From NCBI GenBank assembly GCA_963669155.1, contig OZ022597.1, positions 16,925,410-16,989,409 on the forward strand: 64,000 nucleotides of DNA, written 5' to 3'. Position 1 is the first letter of the stretch. Each line of letters opens with the position of its first letter. This stretch comes from Arbacia lixula. Lineage: Eukaryota; Echinodermata; Echinoidea; Arbacioida; Arbaciidae. Below, piece after piece: positions 1 to 10,741 of the stretch. The notes below the pieces were generated by a model that was not told where the DNA came from, did no database searches, and worked only from the letters and a program-made list of their open reading frames with translations. The position numbers and the translations under genes were made by a program.

Positions 1-142
1 TTTTCATAAATTACACATTTCTTTATATCAAAAAGAAAATTACCTCATTAATATATAGATAGAAACTTGTTGACAATCTGCAAGGACATTTGTTTAATAC
101 TCTTTGAAAAGATAACAACATCAGCAATCGGTCTGTTGGCTC
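1..142. repeat. Inverted repeat A' (outer arm of 9.4-kb palindrome)
   Basis: The reverse complement of this segment reappears almost unchanged at 9285-9426. The match runs from TTGGCTC (136-142) out to the window edge, so the arm probably continues outside. It overlaps the next repeat arm (136-1113) by only the 7 bases TTGGCTC. Confidence 0.9.
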
Positions 143-203
143 AGTTGGTAGAGCGTCAGACTGATAACCTGAAGGTCGTGAGTTCGATTCCTCACATAGA
201 TGC
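131..203 (+). tRNA. tRNA-like sequence 1 (Ile-GAU-like, probably pseudo)
   Basis: A good A-box-like stretch (GGCTCAGTTGGTAGAGCG) is followed by an anticodon-like loop CTGATAA between TCAGA and CCTGA, then a B-box-like GTTCGATTCC. The apparent anticodon is GAU. The T stem only pairs if the loop has 8 bases, the anticodon stem has one mismatch, and the acceptor stem pairs poorly. A functional eukaryotic tRNA-Ile would normally carry AAU or UAU. I read it as a tRNA-derived promoter or pseudogene. A second copy lies at 4155-4224 on the minus strand. Confidence 0.4.
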
Positions 204-1113
204 TCTTTTGGTTTTTCTCTCGTTGATTTGAAACTAATAGTCTATATGCTAAAATCACCAAGCAAAACCACCGACGTCTTATAGCCTAGTGGTAGGGTAA
301 GCGCCGGGACTACCTCACACTCGTGCTAGCGAGCACGGGTTCGAAACCCGCTAACTCCAAGGTTGCAAAACCAAGGTTCAAGGTTTGTCGGATGGCCCGG
401 CAACGGCATTGGGATCGCCCTTGTTCCTCCCCTAAAGAGTTAGAGTCTATAGTTTTTATAGGCTACAGTTTTTAGGAGGTAGGAAGAGATACGCGATGGG
501 CCGGTCGCCATACCAGAAGGGAACTAATGGTAGTCGGTAAGGGTGATGAGCCCGAAGTCACGACACCTGAACTCCTGGCATTACCATCGCTTAACCTTTT
601 ATTTTTTTGTTGTTGAAGTATTGACTTTAATTGTTGTTTTCCTTCTCTCTTTGATGACAACAATCAACCAGAGCCTTATCAGCTTTGTTGTTCCGTTTTT
701 CATTATTCCATATTCCTCTTCTTATTACTTTTCTGCCCGATTTTTGTCCATTGATTTTCTACACTTTCCTGGAGCATGTTGCATGCAGGTTTTATATTCT
801 TCTACCTTACCATCAATGGTAGCTACCGAGGAAACCTATCTGCAACATGGCCCTGATATCTGATATCATCCAATCTTTCTTATTTGCACAGAGTAGAGGT
901 ATCCTCAACCAGCAAGGCTCTCATTCAATCCTACAGCGAAAGGCCTTCCCTTCAGGGAAACGCCTGATCGGAGGAGGGTTCGTTTTCCAGTAGAACAATG
1001 ACCCAAAGCACACGTCACGACTATTCAAAGAATATGCAAAGGCTACTTGAAGAAAACGGAAGAGACACAAGTCCTGGCAATCATGGATTGGCCGCCCCAG
1101 TCTACAGATTTCA
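136..1113 (+). repeat. Long inverted repeat, left arm B
   Basis: About 0.97 kb that recurs in reverse complement at 3250-4224 with few differences. From the outer end inward it holds two tRNA-like sequences, a ~480-base AT-rich stretch and a Tc1-like transposase relic. The arms are separated by about 2.1 kb. The size and closeness of the arms suggest either a foldback element or a recent inverted duplication. Confidence 0.92.
277..355 (+). tRNA. tRNA-like sequence 2
   Basis: An A-box-like TAGCCTAGTGGTAGGG is followed by a 14-base hairpin (GTGCT/AGCAC) where a variable arm could sit, then a B-box-like GGGTTCGAAACCCG with a perfect short T stem. No convincing acceptor stem could be drawn. It is mirrored at 4010-4090 on the minus strand. 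It is probably a tRNA-derived repeat component. Confidence 0.35.
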
Positions 1114-1118
1114 ATCCC
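898..1118 (+). pseudogene. Tc1/mariner-like transposase fragment
   Basis: Conceptual translation gives GILNQQ, then a glycine-rich GGGFVFQ followed by an in-frame TAG, then NNDPKHTSRLFKEYAKAT, and in a shifted frame EETQVLAIMDWPPQSTDFNP. These match the region of Tc1-family transposases around the second catalytic Asp (normally Q-D-N-D-P-K-H) and the W-P-x-Q-S-x-D-x-N-P block. It is broken by two stops and a frameshift, and neither the N-terminal DNA-binding domain nor the final catalytic residue is present. It points toward the centre of the palindrome. Confidence 0.8.
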
Positions 1119-2210
1119 CTTTCTTGTCATTTATGTTTTTTAATTAAAAAAAAAGATGTTTCCATACAAGTTAAACACTAAGTATCGTTTAATTTTATTT
1201 GTGTGTTTGACTTCTAACTAGGAAAATGAAAAATGAATGGAGTTACGCATTTAACCCTGTATAATGGTGAAAAGCTCTGGATATCTAGATTACGCGAATG
1301 TAATAAAAAGGTTAGCATATTGAGAAAATGCCATATTGACTGGTAGGCAGCCATTTAATAGAGTATAACTTTGTTTGAATCAAGGATAAAATGTACATTC
1401 TCATATACTATTCACTTTAAAACGAAACTTGAACTTTGCTATGAGCCTGAATATCAATAAAGCCTACCAATTATACACTGAATGCAGTTGTTCCTAAACT
1501 TTTGGAGTTCAGTGTATCTCTCTTACTTTCTCCCCCACTACATATTACTCTTACTTCCTCTCTCCCTATACGGTACATACAGCTGGCCACCATACCGTAC
1601 CGGGTAGGCAAGCGAAGGAAGGGCAGACCACAGCGAAGGTGGATAGAATCAATCAATGGATAGATGGAGCAGCCAATCTACCAACTAACACGGGCTGCGA
1701 CAGGTAGATGCTGCTGCGGGAATATTTATGTGTATGATTTATTCAAATAAGAAATGTCAATTACAGTACATTTATGTAAAGAAAAAAATCATAAAAGCAA
1801 AAATAAAATTGAAGAAAAAACGGGGAAAGAGAAGCACTATCATCTAATGATCAAAAGTGGTGCATGTTGTTGCAAAATGATGAGTAAAGCACAACCCTGT
1901 CACATCAAACTTCATAGGAGAAGGGGTAAAGTTGATAGTCCTTATGATTTTGAAAAATAGATATGAAGGACTGAAAATATGTCTTTTTTTACAGCATGGT
2001 GGCAAGATCGTCACGCTTGCGAGACAATAAATCTTATGATTTTGTTCAGATGCATATGCATAACTTCAGATGCTTACGAAAAGAAAGTTTGGATGATATC
2101 AGAGATCAGGGACATGTTGAAGATATGTTTTCTTAGTAGCTACCACTACATTTAAGTTACAATTATTGAAAACCTATATGCAACATCTTCCTGGAACTGA
2201 CAACAAAGTG
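1114..2210. other. Palindrome loop, left part: no gene seen
   Basis: AT-rich DNA with no recognisable coding segment or structured repeat. The short open frames have no family features. Confidence 0.5.
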
Positions 2211-2211
2211 T

Positions 2212-2212
2212 A

Positions 2213-2268
<56 letters not shown>
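2212..2268. repeat. (AAT)n microsatellite
   Basis: About 19 consecutive AAT/TAA units with one terminal imperfection. Confidence 0.95.
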
Positions 2269-2384
2269 TACATGATGCTTCTGGCAGAAATACCATGTGG
2301 GCTCACATGTGTGGTGCACAATGGGGGTTGTTGTGCTCTGAATTAATTATCTCATACACACAAGTCCAAATCGGACCAATAATT

Positions 2385-2745
2385 GATTAGAGTCAAATAG
2401 TAACATATCTCCCATATGAAGTCCATGTATTTTATAATGAGGCAAAAAAAAAGACACCAGTAGCCCGAATGGAGAAGTAAACAAACTATATATTTGCCTG
2501 GAGTAGATTTTCGAGTAAGAGATCAAAGGGGAAGGACTGAAAGTCAGCAATTGTTTAATTCACTTAGAAATTAATATCAGTAAATAAATTTAAGTAAGAA
2601 ATTAATTTGATAATTCAGAGCAAAATAGATTAAACCGCCATTTACATGAAGCCTGTGTGATTTTCAATGAGGCACAGAAAACAGCGGCCCATATGGAGAA
2701 GTAAACAAAATATATTTTTGCCTGGAGTAGATTTTTGAGTAAGAA
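2385..2745. repeat. Imperfect tandem duplication (~250-bp unit)
   Basis: The block containing TGAAG..TGAGGCA..GGAGAAGTAAACAAA..TTGCCTGGAGTAGATTTT occurs at about 2400-2530 and again at about 2645-2745 in the same orientation, with substitutions and small indels. Confidence 0.75.
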
Positions 2746-2839
2746 AATTGGGGAACAAGGGGATACCTTCTCGTTTTAGCCAATAATACAGTTTATATGA
2801 TGTAACCTTTTTTTAATTGAAATGCGCAGAAAGAGAAGT

Positions 2840-3130
2840 TTTGAAAAACACATTGCGATCTTTGTTGTAGAAAACTTATAATTCAATCAATTATAAAAGG
2901 CCTTACATCGATTGCAATCAATTTTCTTATCAAAATGTTATGATCTAATCTGTCAAAAGCTTTTAAAAGATCTGTACATACAATGATTGAAATCGATTTT
3001 GATCTTTCACAATTTTTATTAATCTCATGTAGCAATATAATTAAATAATGGGTGGTCGATAAAACACGTCTATTTTCATACTGGTGAGAATCAATGTATT
3101 TTCAAATATCATTTGCGTTAATTTGTCACA
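2840..3130 (-). pseudogene. Non-LTR retrotransposon RT fragment
   Basis: The minus strand reads through LLHEINKNCERSKSISI and then a palm-like motif A, CTDLLKAFDRLDHNILIRKL, which matches the LINE pattern DLSKAFDxLDH. An upstream STTH block resembles the conserved R-S-T-T-H preceding motif A. No endonuclease, YADD or 3' part is seen. It is a short internal relic sitting in the loop of the palindrome. Confidence 0.75.
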
Positions 3131-3249
3131 TGCTTGTAACCCTAGCAATGGTTGGCGTTCACCTGGAGTTCCTAGAAACGCGATGTTGTGAGTTGACCCC
3201 TTGTACAAAACAACGACCCTTCACCGGGATTGCTACCCGTCGTCAACTT

Positions 3250-4224
3250 CAATCTGTAGACTGAGGCGGCCAATCCATGATTGCCAGGACTTGTGTCTCT
3301 TCCGCTTTCTTCAAGTAGCCTTTGCATATTCTTTGAATAGTCGTGACGTGTGCTTTGGGTCATTGTTCTACTGGAAAACGAACCCTCCTCCGATCAGGCG
3401 TTTCCCTGAAGGGAAGGCCTTTCGCTGTAGGATTGAATGGGAGCCTTGCTGGTTGAGGATACCTCTACTCTGTGCAAAGAAGAAAGATTGGATGATATCA
3501 GAGATCAGGGCCATGTTGCAGATAGGTTTTCTTGGTAGCTACCATTGATGGTAAGGTAGAACAATTTAAAACCTTGCAACATGATCCAGGAAAGTGTAGA
3601 AAATCAATGGACAAAAAACCGGGCAGAAAAGTAATAAGAAGAGGAATATGGAATAATGAAAAACGGAACAACAAAGATGATAAGGCTCTGGTTGATTGTT
3701 GTCATCAAAGAGAGAAGGAAAACAACAATTAAAGTCAATACTTCAACAACAAAAAAAATAAAAGGTTAAGCGATGGTAATGCCAGGAGTTCAGGTGTCGT
3801 GACTTCGGGCTCATCACCCTTACCGACTACCATTAGTTCCCTTCTGGTATGGCGACCGGCCCATCGCGTATCTCTTCCTACCTCCTAAAAACTGTAGCCT
3901 ATAAAAACTATAGACTCTAACTCTTTAGGGGAGGAACAAGGGCGATCCCAATGCCGTTGCCGGGCCATCCGACAAACCTTGAACCTTGGTTTTGCAACCT
4001 TGGAGTTAGCGGGTTTCGAACCCGTGCTCGCTAGCACGAGTGTGAGGTAGTCCCGGCGCTTACCCTACCACTAGGCTATAAGACGTCGGTGGTTTTGCTT
4101 GGTGATTTTAGCATATAGACTATTAGTTTCAAATCAACGAGAGAAAAACCAAAAGAGCATCTATGTGAGGAATCGAACTCACGACCTTCAGTTTATCAGT
4201 CTGACGCTCTACCAACTGAGCCAA
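3250..4224 (-). repeat. Long inverted repeat, right arm B'
   Basis: Reverse complement of 136-1113, ending at TTGGCTC (4218-4224), after which the sequence differs from both other arms. It contains the mirror copies of both tRNA-like sequences. Confidence 0.92.
3252..3463 (-). pseudogene. Tc1/mariner-like transposase fragment (mirror copy)
   Basis: Same relic as at 898-1118, on the opposite strand: NDPKHTSRLFKEYAKAT and the frame-shifted DWPPQS region. It keeps the same in-frame TAG before NNDPKH. Shared lesions in both arms mean the transposase decayed before the inverted duplication formed. Confidence 0.8.
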
Positions 4225-4325
4225 GGGTTTTACTCATGAGACTCTCTTGCGCTATCGAAAATCTCGAAAATTGGAAGGAAAAAAAATCAACACTTTCTTC
4301 CTAAATTGGCTGGAGAAAGTTTGAG

Positions 4326-4327
<2 letters not shown>

Positions 4328-4364
<37 letters not shown>

Positions 4365-4495
4365 TAGAAGAAAGGAATGAAAGACAGAAAAACAGAAGGA
4401 ATGATTAAAAGGAATGAAAGATAGGAGAAATGAATGAAAGATAGAAAAACAGAAAGAAAGATTAAAAGGAATGAAAGATAGGAAAACAGAAGGTT
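4328..4495. repeat. (TG)n plus GAAAGATAG-type minisatellite
   Basis: A TG run (4330-4360) is followed by about seven degenerate copies of a ~20-bp unit containing GGAATGAAAGATAGRARAA. Confidence 0.85.
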
Positions 4496-4499
4496 AATC

Positions 4500-6220
4500 A
4501 TTTATGTGTTTGTGAAATGACTATATTTACCCATGTCAGTTTATGCAACAATAGTAGAACATTGTGGCTAGCATTATTATTCGAACCATACACCAAGATC
4601 AATTACACCTGCCAATAGGGGTAAAAGATGAATATGAGTATACATGTACCAAGAGATTTTCCAAAGTCCTTCTGTACCCTCCTCCATTTCTTGCATAATT
4701 CATACAAGCAAGCAACAATGAAACAGAATAAAGGAATTCCATACAAAATTATACATCTTCTGTTGAAAAAATGGTGACTCCCAGCAACCCCCCCCCCCCC
4801 CCCCCTTGAGATGTTGATTGTCAACCACACGAACACAATGAAAAATCAATGCGCATGTTGCCCACGATGTAATTTCTTGCAATAATGCCAATCTAATTTA
4901 TTCACCAAAATGTTTTTCCATCATTAGATTTTAGCATAGTTAATGTGTGATTTCAGACATTTTTCTTCAAACCCCTTAGGGTAAGGTCCAAAAGACGCAA
5001 ATGTTTTTCATCTAGACTTCCTTTGTAGTGTTTGTATCAAGAGTACCTTAAAAAAAGTGCGACATCAACATTAATTTCTGATTTTATCTTAATTCCTTTT
5101 TTTTCAACCTTTTTGTTTTATCGTTCTTTCAAGAAAAGTCGCCATTGATACTTATATTGCATTGTTGGCAGTATGGAATTCAGTATTTTGAATTTGAATC
5201 AATAATAACGATAACATGTTTGAAGGGCTGAAAACACAATGTGTATTGTTGGATGAGGCGTTGAGTATCCGAACACCTATGTTTGTATGTGTTTCTAGGA
5301 TATGTTTTCCAGAATCGAAGTTTGTTACTGATTTATATTACAATTTTCATGAAAGATCAGGATTTATGAGAGGAAAAATACTATCTGCGTCCCAGGTGTC
5401 TGTTCGCGAATGTATGTCATGGTTTCCAGCACATGGATCGCTGAACACTGAGCGCTGTTCTAATACATGGTTTCCTGGTATACAACCTGACTGAAATTAC
5501 ATCTTCTCATAATACATTAAGTCACATGTTTCATCAAGTTTTTGACTCCCAAGCTTAGCTTTAAAAGAGGCAAAACACATGTTACAATGCGATTACAATC
5601 CCTGACACATTTAGATAAATCTAATCAAAATCAATAATGTTATGAGTGGAAGCGTGACCTAGGTGATTAACAGCATCAACAATATCAGAATTCTAGGCAT
5701 ATATCTACAGGAGTGCTAATGATATGATTATATTAGTGGGTAATGAGGTCAAAGGATGGAGATGAGAATGACATATGAATGATAATAATATTTTGTTTTG
5801 TGAGATAAACTTTTGAGAGTAATGTCTAAATTCTAGCAAATGTATGATTGAGAGAACACTAATTTCTCTCAGGGTCATGTGGAAAGGTGTCAGGACTCAT
5901 TATTTGCTTGAAGATATTGGAGTAGCTGGTTATGGTGATTTGTCATCAACTTCAAACGTAGTAGGTGGCAATGGAACAATACGATTTGGGGGTCATGAAG
6001 TTAAGGGTCACAATCGACATAGGTACCAGTGTAGTAACAGCGATTTCCTGTTTCAAAAATGGTCTTTTCCATTTCAGAAAATGTATAATTCTGTTTCAAC
6101 TTGACCTAAAAATGGAAATTCCATTTTGGTATAGAAAATGTACATGTTTTATTTATACTTATGTTAACTATGGAAATTATTATTATGGATACTGTAATTA
6201 GATAATTTAACCACTTTATG
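4500..6220. other. No gene recognised
   Basis: AT-rich sequence with a C17 tract near 4790-4805. The open frames (for example 5216-5494 and 5844-6104) show no splice context, signal peptide or family motif that I can support. Confidence 0.5.
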
Positions 6221-6221
6221 G

Positions 6222-6334
6222 CTCAAAACGTGCACAAATTTGCCACCGCTGGGACTTGAACCCAGAACTGTTCTTAGATTAAGAACTGTTTTACCATTAA
6301 ACTACAGTAGCTTGTGATTGTGCGGTTTTGAGCA
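6222..6334. repeat. Hairpin flanking a tRNA-like gene
   Basis: GCTCAAAAC..GCACAA on the left (6222-6238) is mirrored by TTGTGATTGTGC..GTTTTGAGC on the right (6312-6334). The inverted flanks enclose the tRNA-like sequence exactly. Confidence 0.7.
6241..6311 (-). tRNA. tRNA-like gene with intact cloverleaf but odd anticodon loop
   Basis: The 71-nt minus-strand sequence folds as a full cloverleaf. The acceptor stem has 7 pairs (two G-U), the D stem GTTT/AAAC, the anticodon stem GTTCT/AGAAC is perfect, and the T stem CTGGG/CCCAG is perfect with loop TTCAAGT. A discriminator A ends it and CCA is not encoded. The 7-base anticodon loop is TAATCTA, giving apparent anticodon ATC, and it lacks the universal U33. 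A TTTT run about 12 nt downstream could serve as a Pol III terminator. The lack of U33 argues for a pseudogene, organelle-derived copy or repurposed fold rather than a working tRNA. Confidence 0.6.
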
Positions 6335-7140
6335 AGGTAGCTGAAGGATAAACAAAGAAAATGTTTATTCTGATGATCACTCAGAATAAAAATACTTCGA
6401 TTATAAAAAAAAAAAATTCCCATTTGCTTTTACAATGACGCTGAACCTTCACTTTTTGCCAACTAATTACCCCAAAATGGTACTTTAAAGATTGTTATTA
6501 AAATTGTTGCTGTTATTAAAGTAAATCGTGCCCTAAGAAAGTTAAGGTGATGGCCGTAAGGTAGGCACAGAATACCTGTGGGAAGAACTAATAGAAGGGA
6601 ATGGGACTTACTGATGAAAGGCATTGGTGTAGCCCTGTTGAGTTCCCACTAAGAGTATTTCTGGGTAGTAGACTGCATGCAGAGAGCAGACTGGAAGCAT
6701 GCAGGCCGCTTCTAGCAGGCACGCAGGTAGCACTTGAACATGGCAGCATCAGGCACACACAGAAGCATATATGTCATGCTAAAAATATGCCGAGTTGGAG
6801 GAGTCGACCAGAGATGGTCATGAGAGGTGAGATCCATCCTGGGAACTGACTCGTTTGGCCCTTGTCAGCTCCATATTAGTGAGTGCAGTGTTACTTGTGC
6901 GGTTCATGACATACATGTACGTGTACAGCTGTAGTATACTTGCCCTCAAATGATAGGATAGCAACAAATCTGGGCACCGGTTGCTATACAGGAATAACTG
7001 GATACATTACCCTATAATTGGACGAAACATGAATACCTAATGCTTTGTAATCATTTCATATGACAGGGATAAGAAAGGCAAACTTAATTACCCTCTGGAA
7101 TCCAGTCCCAGGTAGTTTTCATATCGATACAGTGTATGTG
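6335..7140. other. No gene recognised
   Basis: No coding motif, tRNA signature or repeat partner within the window was seen here. Confidence 0.5.
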
Positions 7141-7144
7141 ACAA

Positions 7145-8372
7145 CGACACCAGGTTTTCACCCTACTCTTTTTGACGAGGGTATGGGACTGTGGGTTCTT
7201 TTATGGGACCTCCAGCTTTATGTCCTATCCGATGGATAAAAGTGCCTTACCCAAGGACACAATCGCCTTTGCCCGGCATAGATTTGGACCACGGAGCTAT
7301 AGATTAGGCCTGAGTCGAATCGATTATTAAGCCGGTGTTCGATCGAAGAAGTCGAACTCCGATTTCGTTTTGATGAATTCGATGCATCGACGAAATTACC
7401 AAATTGACTAGAAAACACAAAATCTTTTGTTTGATAGTCCTGTTATACACAATTTATCTTCATATTTTCACAATTTTAATTTGCTTACTTGGTTCCTACT
7501 CTCTTTTGTGAGTTTTGCAGGTAACGCATCAAGAGAATGAACAGGTCGCTCGATGATCAAGCAGCTACTACATACTACTTGGATTTGATTCGTTCACTAC
7601 TATATACAGCGCAACGCCACAACAAACAATTGTCCATAGACTTTGTACAACGGATAGCATCGTGTGTTGTGAAAACCCGGAAATACAGTGGCAATCGTGC
7701 GTAAGGCTCATTTGCATACACGCTGCCGACGTACAGACTAATAGAGCGTCTCCGTACAGCGATTCGGAGACCACTGATTGGTGCATCGCGTAGATCACGT
7801 CATAACCATGTGGTCGCCAAAACAGTGATACAATATCCAGTCACGTTGTCCGAAACCCGGAAGCGATTTTTCGACGCATTAGGGTTACGAAAAAAAAAAA
7901 TCGCAACCCGGAAGCTGATTGACTTTCTGCCCGTTGCAATCACTGAACTATCCTACATACATGTATACGATGCCATATTGACGCTAATTTGTAAGATTTT
8001 GACGGAAAAACAAGAAGTAATCGAAATTCGCTTACATGTGCAGTATCGGTGAGAAAATAGATTCTCCGAGGTTACCTATCATAATTCATATAAAATATAG
8101 GAAAGTGAAATTCTAGGTCAATTTTGGTACGAGGTGATAGAGAATTGCATGCTTGTTTATGTGGGGAAATGGAAGGATTGCACTGCGTATGCTTACTATA
8201 TTTTCATTCATAAATTGGCTCTTGGCAGTGGCTGGGTGACGTCATGTATCGATGCATCGATGTTCGATCGGCGCAAAGCCATCGAACACCGGTTTCTGAA
8301 AAAATCGATATGACTCAGGCTTACTATAGATCGAGAAACCAACGTCTTATCCACTGAGCCATGAATGTAAGC
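7145..8372 (-). repeat. tRNA-related repeat interrupted by a DNA transposon
   Basis: On the minus strand an A-box-like TGGCTCAGTGGATAAG (8346-8361) leads into AGACGTTGGTTTCTCGAT. The sequence then resumes beyond the inserted element with CTCCGTGGTCCAAATCTATG (B-box-like, 7282-7297). Removing 7305-8331 restores one continuous tRNA-like block of normal box spacing. Confidence 0.6.
7305..8323. mobile_element. Non-autonomous hAT-type transposon with 8-bp target duplication
   Basis: The ends are imperfect inverted repeats: TAGGCCTGAGTCGAATCGAT.. at the left and the complement of TAAGCCTGAGTCATATCGAT.. at the right, with a shared inner GGTGTTCGAT block. CTATAGAT lies directly outside both ends (7297-7304 and 8324-8331), a perfect 8-bp target-site duplication. 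An 8-bp duplication with a central TA fits hAT elements. No transposase is present in the 1,019 bp. Confidence 0.85.
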
Positions 8373-8554
8373 TGAGATATTGTGGGTGACAAAACTGCTA
8401 TGCCCCAGTTTTGGCTCTGCCTAAAACTAGTACATGTCTAGGCAGACTTGATTTTTTGATGAGCCAGTTAATTCTCAAGAACTTGAACTTAAGCTCTGGC
8501 GATTGCCAACTTTCCATGCCTTGTCGCCAAACATATCGTCTCATAAAATGAGAA

Positions 8555-8830
8555 GTGTTAAATTCTAAATGGTCATTCAGCCGAGAAAGTGTGATCCAGT
8601 ACTACTCGACTGCCAGTTGATTAATATTAAAAAAAACTGAATACTGTACTGATTGGTAAACAGTCAGTGTCAGTCCATCTTGTTGTAAAATAATATAAAT
8701 GTAGCATAAATTCAAGTGTTGAACTTGAAATAGTCATCCAGCTGACGAAGTATGCCCCATAGTTTCCACTCGACTGTCAGTTGATTGTCAAGGTAGAACA
8801 TTTTATGAGACAATGTTGTTGAACGACGCT
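8555..8830. repeat. Degenerate direct repeat (~160-bp period)
   Basis: The block AAATGGTCATTCAGC..CTACTCGACTGCCAGTTGATT near 8565-8620 recurs as AAATAGTCATCCAGC..CCACTCGACTGTCAGTTGATT near 8725-8785. Short inverted flanks (CATAAAATGAG / CATTTTATGAG) bound the pair. Confidence 0.6.
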
Positions 8831-9284
8831 GATGATCCTATCTCCAGTGTTGTGAACTAACACAGAAATGGATGTGTGGGACACGGTGGGACATGTTATG
8901 ACAAACACTAAACAGTGGCAAATTGGTACTCACTTTAATACGTGTAGAGCTTAGTCAGGGAGGTCTGTTCTGCAAAATTGTGAATAACAGCAAAGCAACA
9001 CAATCTAGATAAGTAAAACCCAGATTTTTAGCAACTTTTCCGGAGAGAGAGTTGTTCATTTCACGTAGATGAGTGAATAGTGTATGGTGAATGATCGCGA
9101 ACCCACTGCGTGTACGTACGTACGTACGTGCGTGTGATCAGCTGGTCCCGCGGCTGCAATTTTCGATAGAATCCTGACGTTCTATTGGTTAATTCTCGAT
9201 AAATTTCGATAGCGCTGGTGGCGCTGATTGGATAACTCGCTATCGAGATGTATCGAGATTTGAGAGTCTGATGGTCCCTTCTCA

Positions 9285-9426
9285 GAGCCAACAGACCGAT
9301 TGCTGATGTTGTTATCTTTTCAAAGAGTATTAAACATATGTCCTTGCAGATTGTCAACAAGTTTCTATCTATATATTAATGAGGTAATTTTCTTTTTGAT
9401 ATAAAGAAATGTGTAATTTATGAAAA
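9285..9426. repeat. Inverted repeat A (outer arm of 9.4-kb palindrome)
   Basis: Reverse complement of 1-142. The inner limit is the same TTGGCTC heptamer (as GAGCCAA, 9285-9291). Confidence 0.9.
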
Positions 9427-9589
9427 AAAAATCACATGGGGGTGGGGATTTGTTGCCCAAATGTATCCTGAAAGTGACCTGAGAGCCCTCTAAATCTGAT
9501 ACAATCTTGTAGTAATATGAACTATGATATGACATCTTATATGCTGTGAGATAACTGGCCATTGAAATGTTACTACTTTTCCATGGCGC

Positions 9590-9690
9590 TCGCTTTTCTC
9601 TCCGTCTCTCTCTCCCAACCTCTTCTCTCTCCACCTCTCTCTCCCTCCCTCTTCTTCTTCTCTCTCTCTCTCTCTCTCTCTCTAACACCC
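9590..9690. repeat. CT-rich microsatellite
   Basis: Nearly pure CT/CCT/CTT tract. The open frames through it on both strands are low-complexity artefacts. Confidence 0.9.
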
Positions 9691-9758
9691 CCCTCCCCTC
9701 TTTCTCTAAAACCATATTCGTTGTTCTTTCCTCTTCCGATGCAAGCATTCTTTCATAT

Positions 9759-9983
9759 AGAGTACCGAAGTGGTGTGTCATATGAACATGTTGTCAAGAC
9801 AAATTGGCTCTAAACAAACTCACTCCACTGAGAGGTTTACCTGTCCGATATTGTATATCGAGCTAGTGTTCGGCATTCTCAATTACATTCCCCGTTGTAA
9901 TCACCGCTGCTTGTTCTGCCCATATTGTTTAGAGCCATTTGTCTTGACAATAATGCTCAAATGGCGTCACACTTCGGTATTCT
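9759..9983. mobile_element. Foldback MITE, AGAGTACCGAA family, copy 1
   Basis: The arms read AGAGTACCGAAGTG..TTGTCAAGACAA..GGCTCTAAACAA and their near-complement TTGTTTAGAGCC..TTGTCTTGACAA..CTTCGGTATTCT. Total 225 bp with arms of about 65 bp. Two further copies occur at 47391-47517 and 52793-53021. No target duplication is obvious. Confidence 0.8.
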
Positions 9984-10474
9984 ATCTTCAGAAAAGCAGA
10001 CGTAGACGGTTGCTTATTTTTCCCACAAATATATATATTTTTTATTCTTGAATGCATCAACATCAATACGATAATAATGACACTGATCCATGTATAATCA
10101 TGTAAATGCTCATTGTTTTGATGAAGGAAACACTCAAATATCTATATTGTGGATGCAGAGAATTGTCCTAGGCAAAACTCTATTCAAACAGTGATGCAAC
10201 ACCATGGCAATTGTCGACAAGAACTCTCCTGAATATAAAAAAATGCCATGTTGTTTTCTTACATATTTGCTGGCTGGGTCTCTCCCCCCCCCCCCCACAC
10301 ACACAGACACAAATACAACTAAAATCAGAGTAAGAAAGTAAAATGATTTATTATAAAATAAAATTTATGAATGAAAATGAGGTATATTAGGTTGGATATG
10401 TGACAAACATACATATCTTTTTATTTTTTCAAGAACTAAAAATTAAAAACACATACTTGTTCTTTTAAAATACT

Positions 10475-10741
10475 GTCTTTATTAAACGCTTAGAAATATA
10501 ACTTAAGTTCTTATTTATTCCATCCTTAAAAAGAGAAGTACATTTATACTAGGATCCCTCATGCCATGGTCACAACCGGCCGTCCGTGTTTTTCTACGTG
10601 CGAGTTGGCAGCTTGCTTGCCAACATTTACGTCCTTCCCTGCGTCGTCCTTGCGTCTGATGCAAGGAGTTTCTGCGAAACCCGACGCAGACCACAAGCAG
10701 ATATGTATATATATGTGAAGGAACATCACGGGGGAAATCAA
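10475..10741 (-). CDS. Possible terminal exon or small secreted protein with poly(A) signals
   Basis: A GC-richer island in AT-rich DNA encodes, on the minus strand, ETPCIRRKDDAGKDVNVGKQ and then a tail ending GRPVVTMA before TGA (10559-10561). AATAAA hexamers follow about 40 and 76 bases downstream (10514-10519 and 10478-10483), which is right for a 3' end. Either the frame starts at the upstream ATG (10739-10741), where a hydrophobic leader reading MFLHIYIHICLWSASGFA resembles a signal peptide, or a 3' splice site at GGTTTCGCAG makes this a last exon. No family recognised. The two readings cannot be separated here. Confidence 0.4.

Noticed and set aside
131..355. Two functional tRNA genes
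   Set aside because: Poor acceptor pairing, 8-base T loop, and repeat context point to tRNA-derived sequence rather than working genes.
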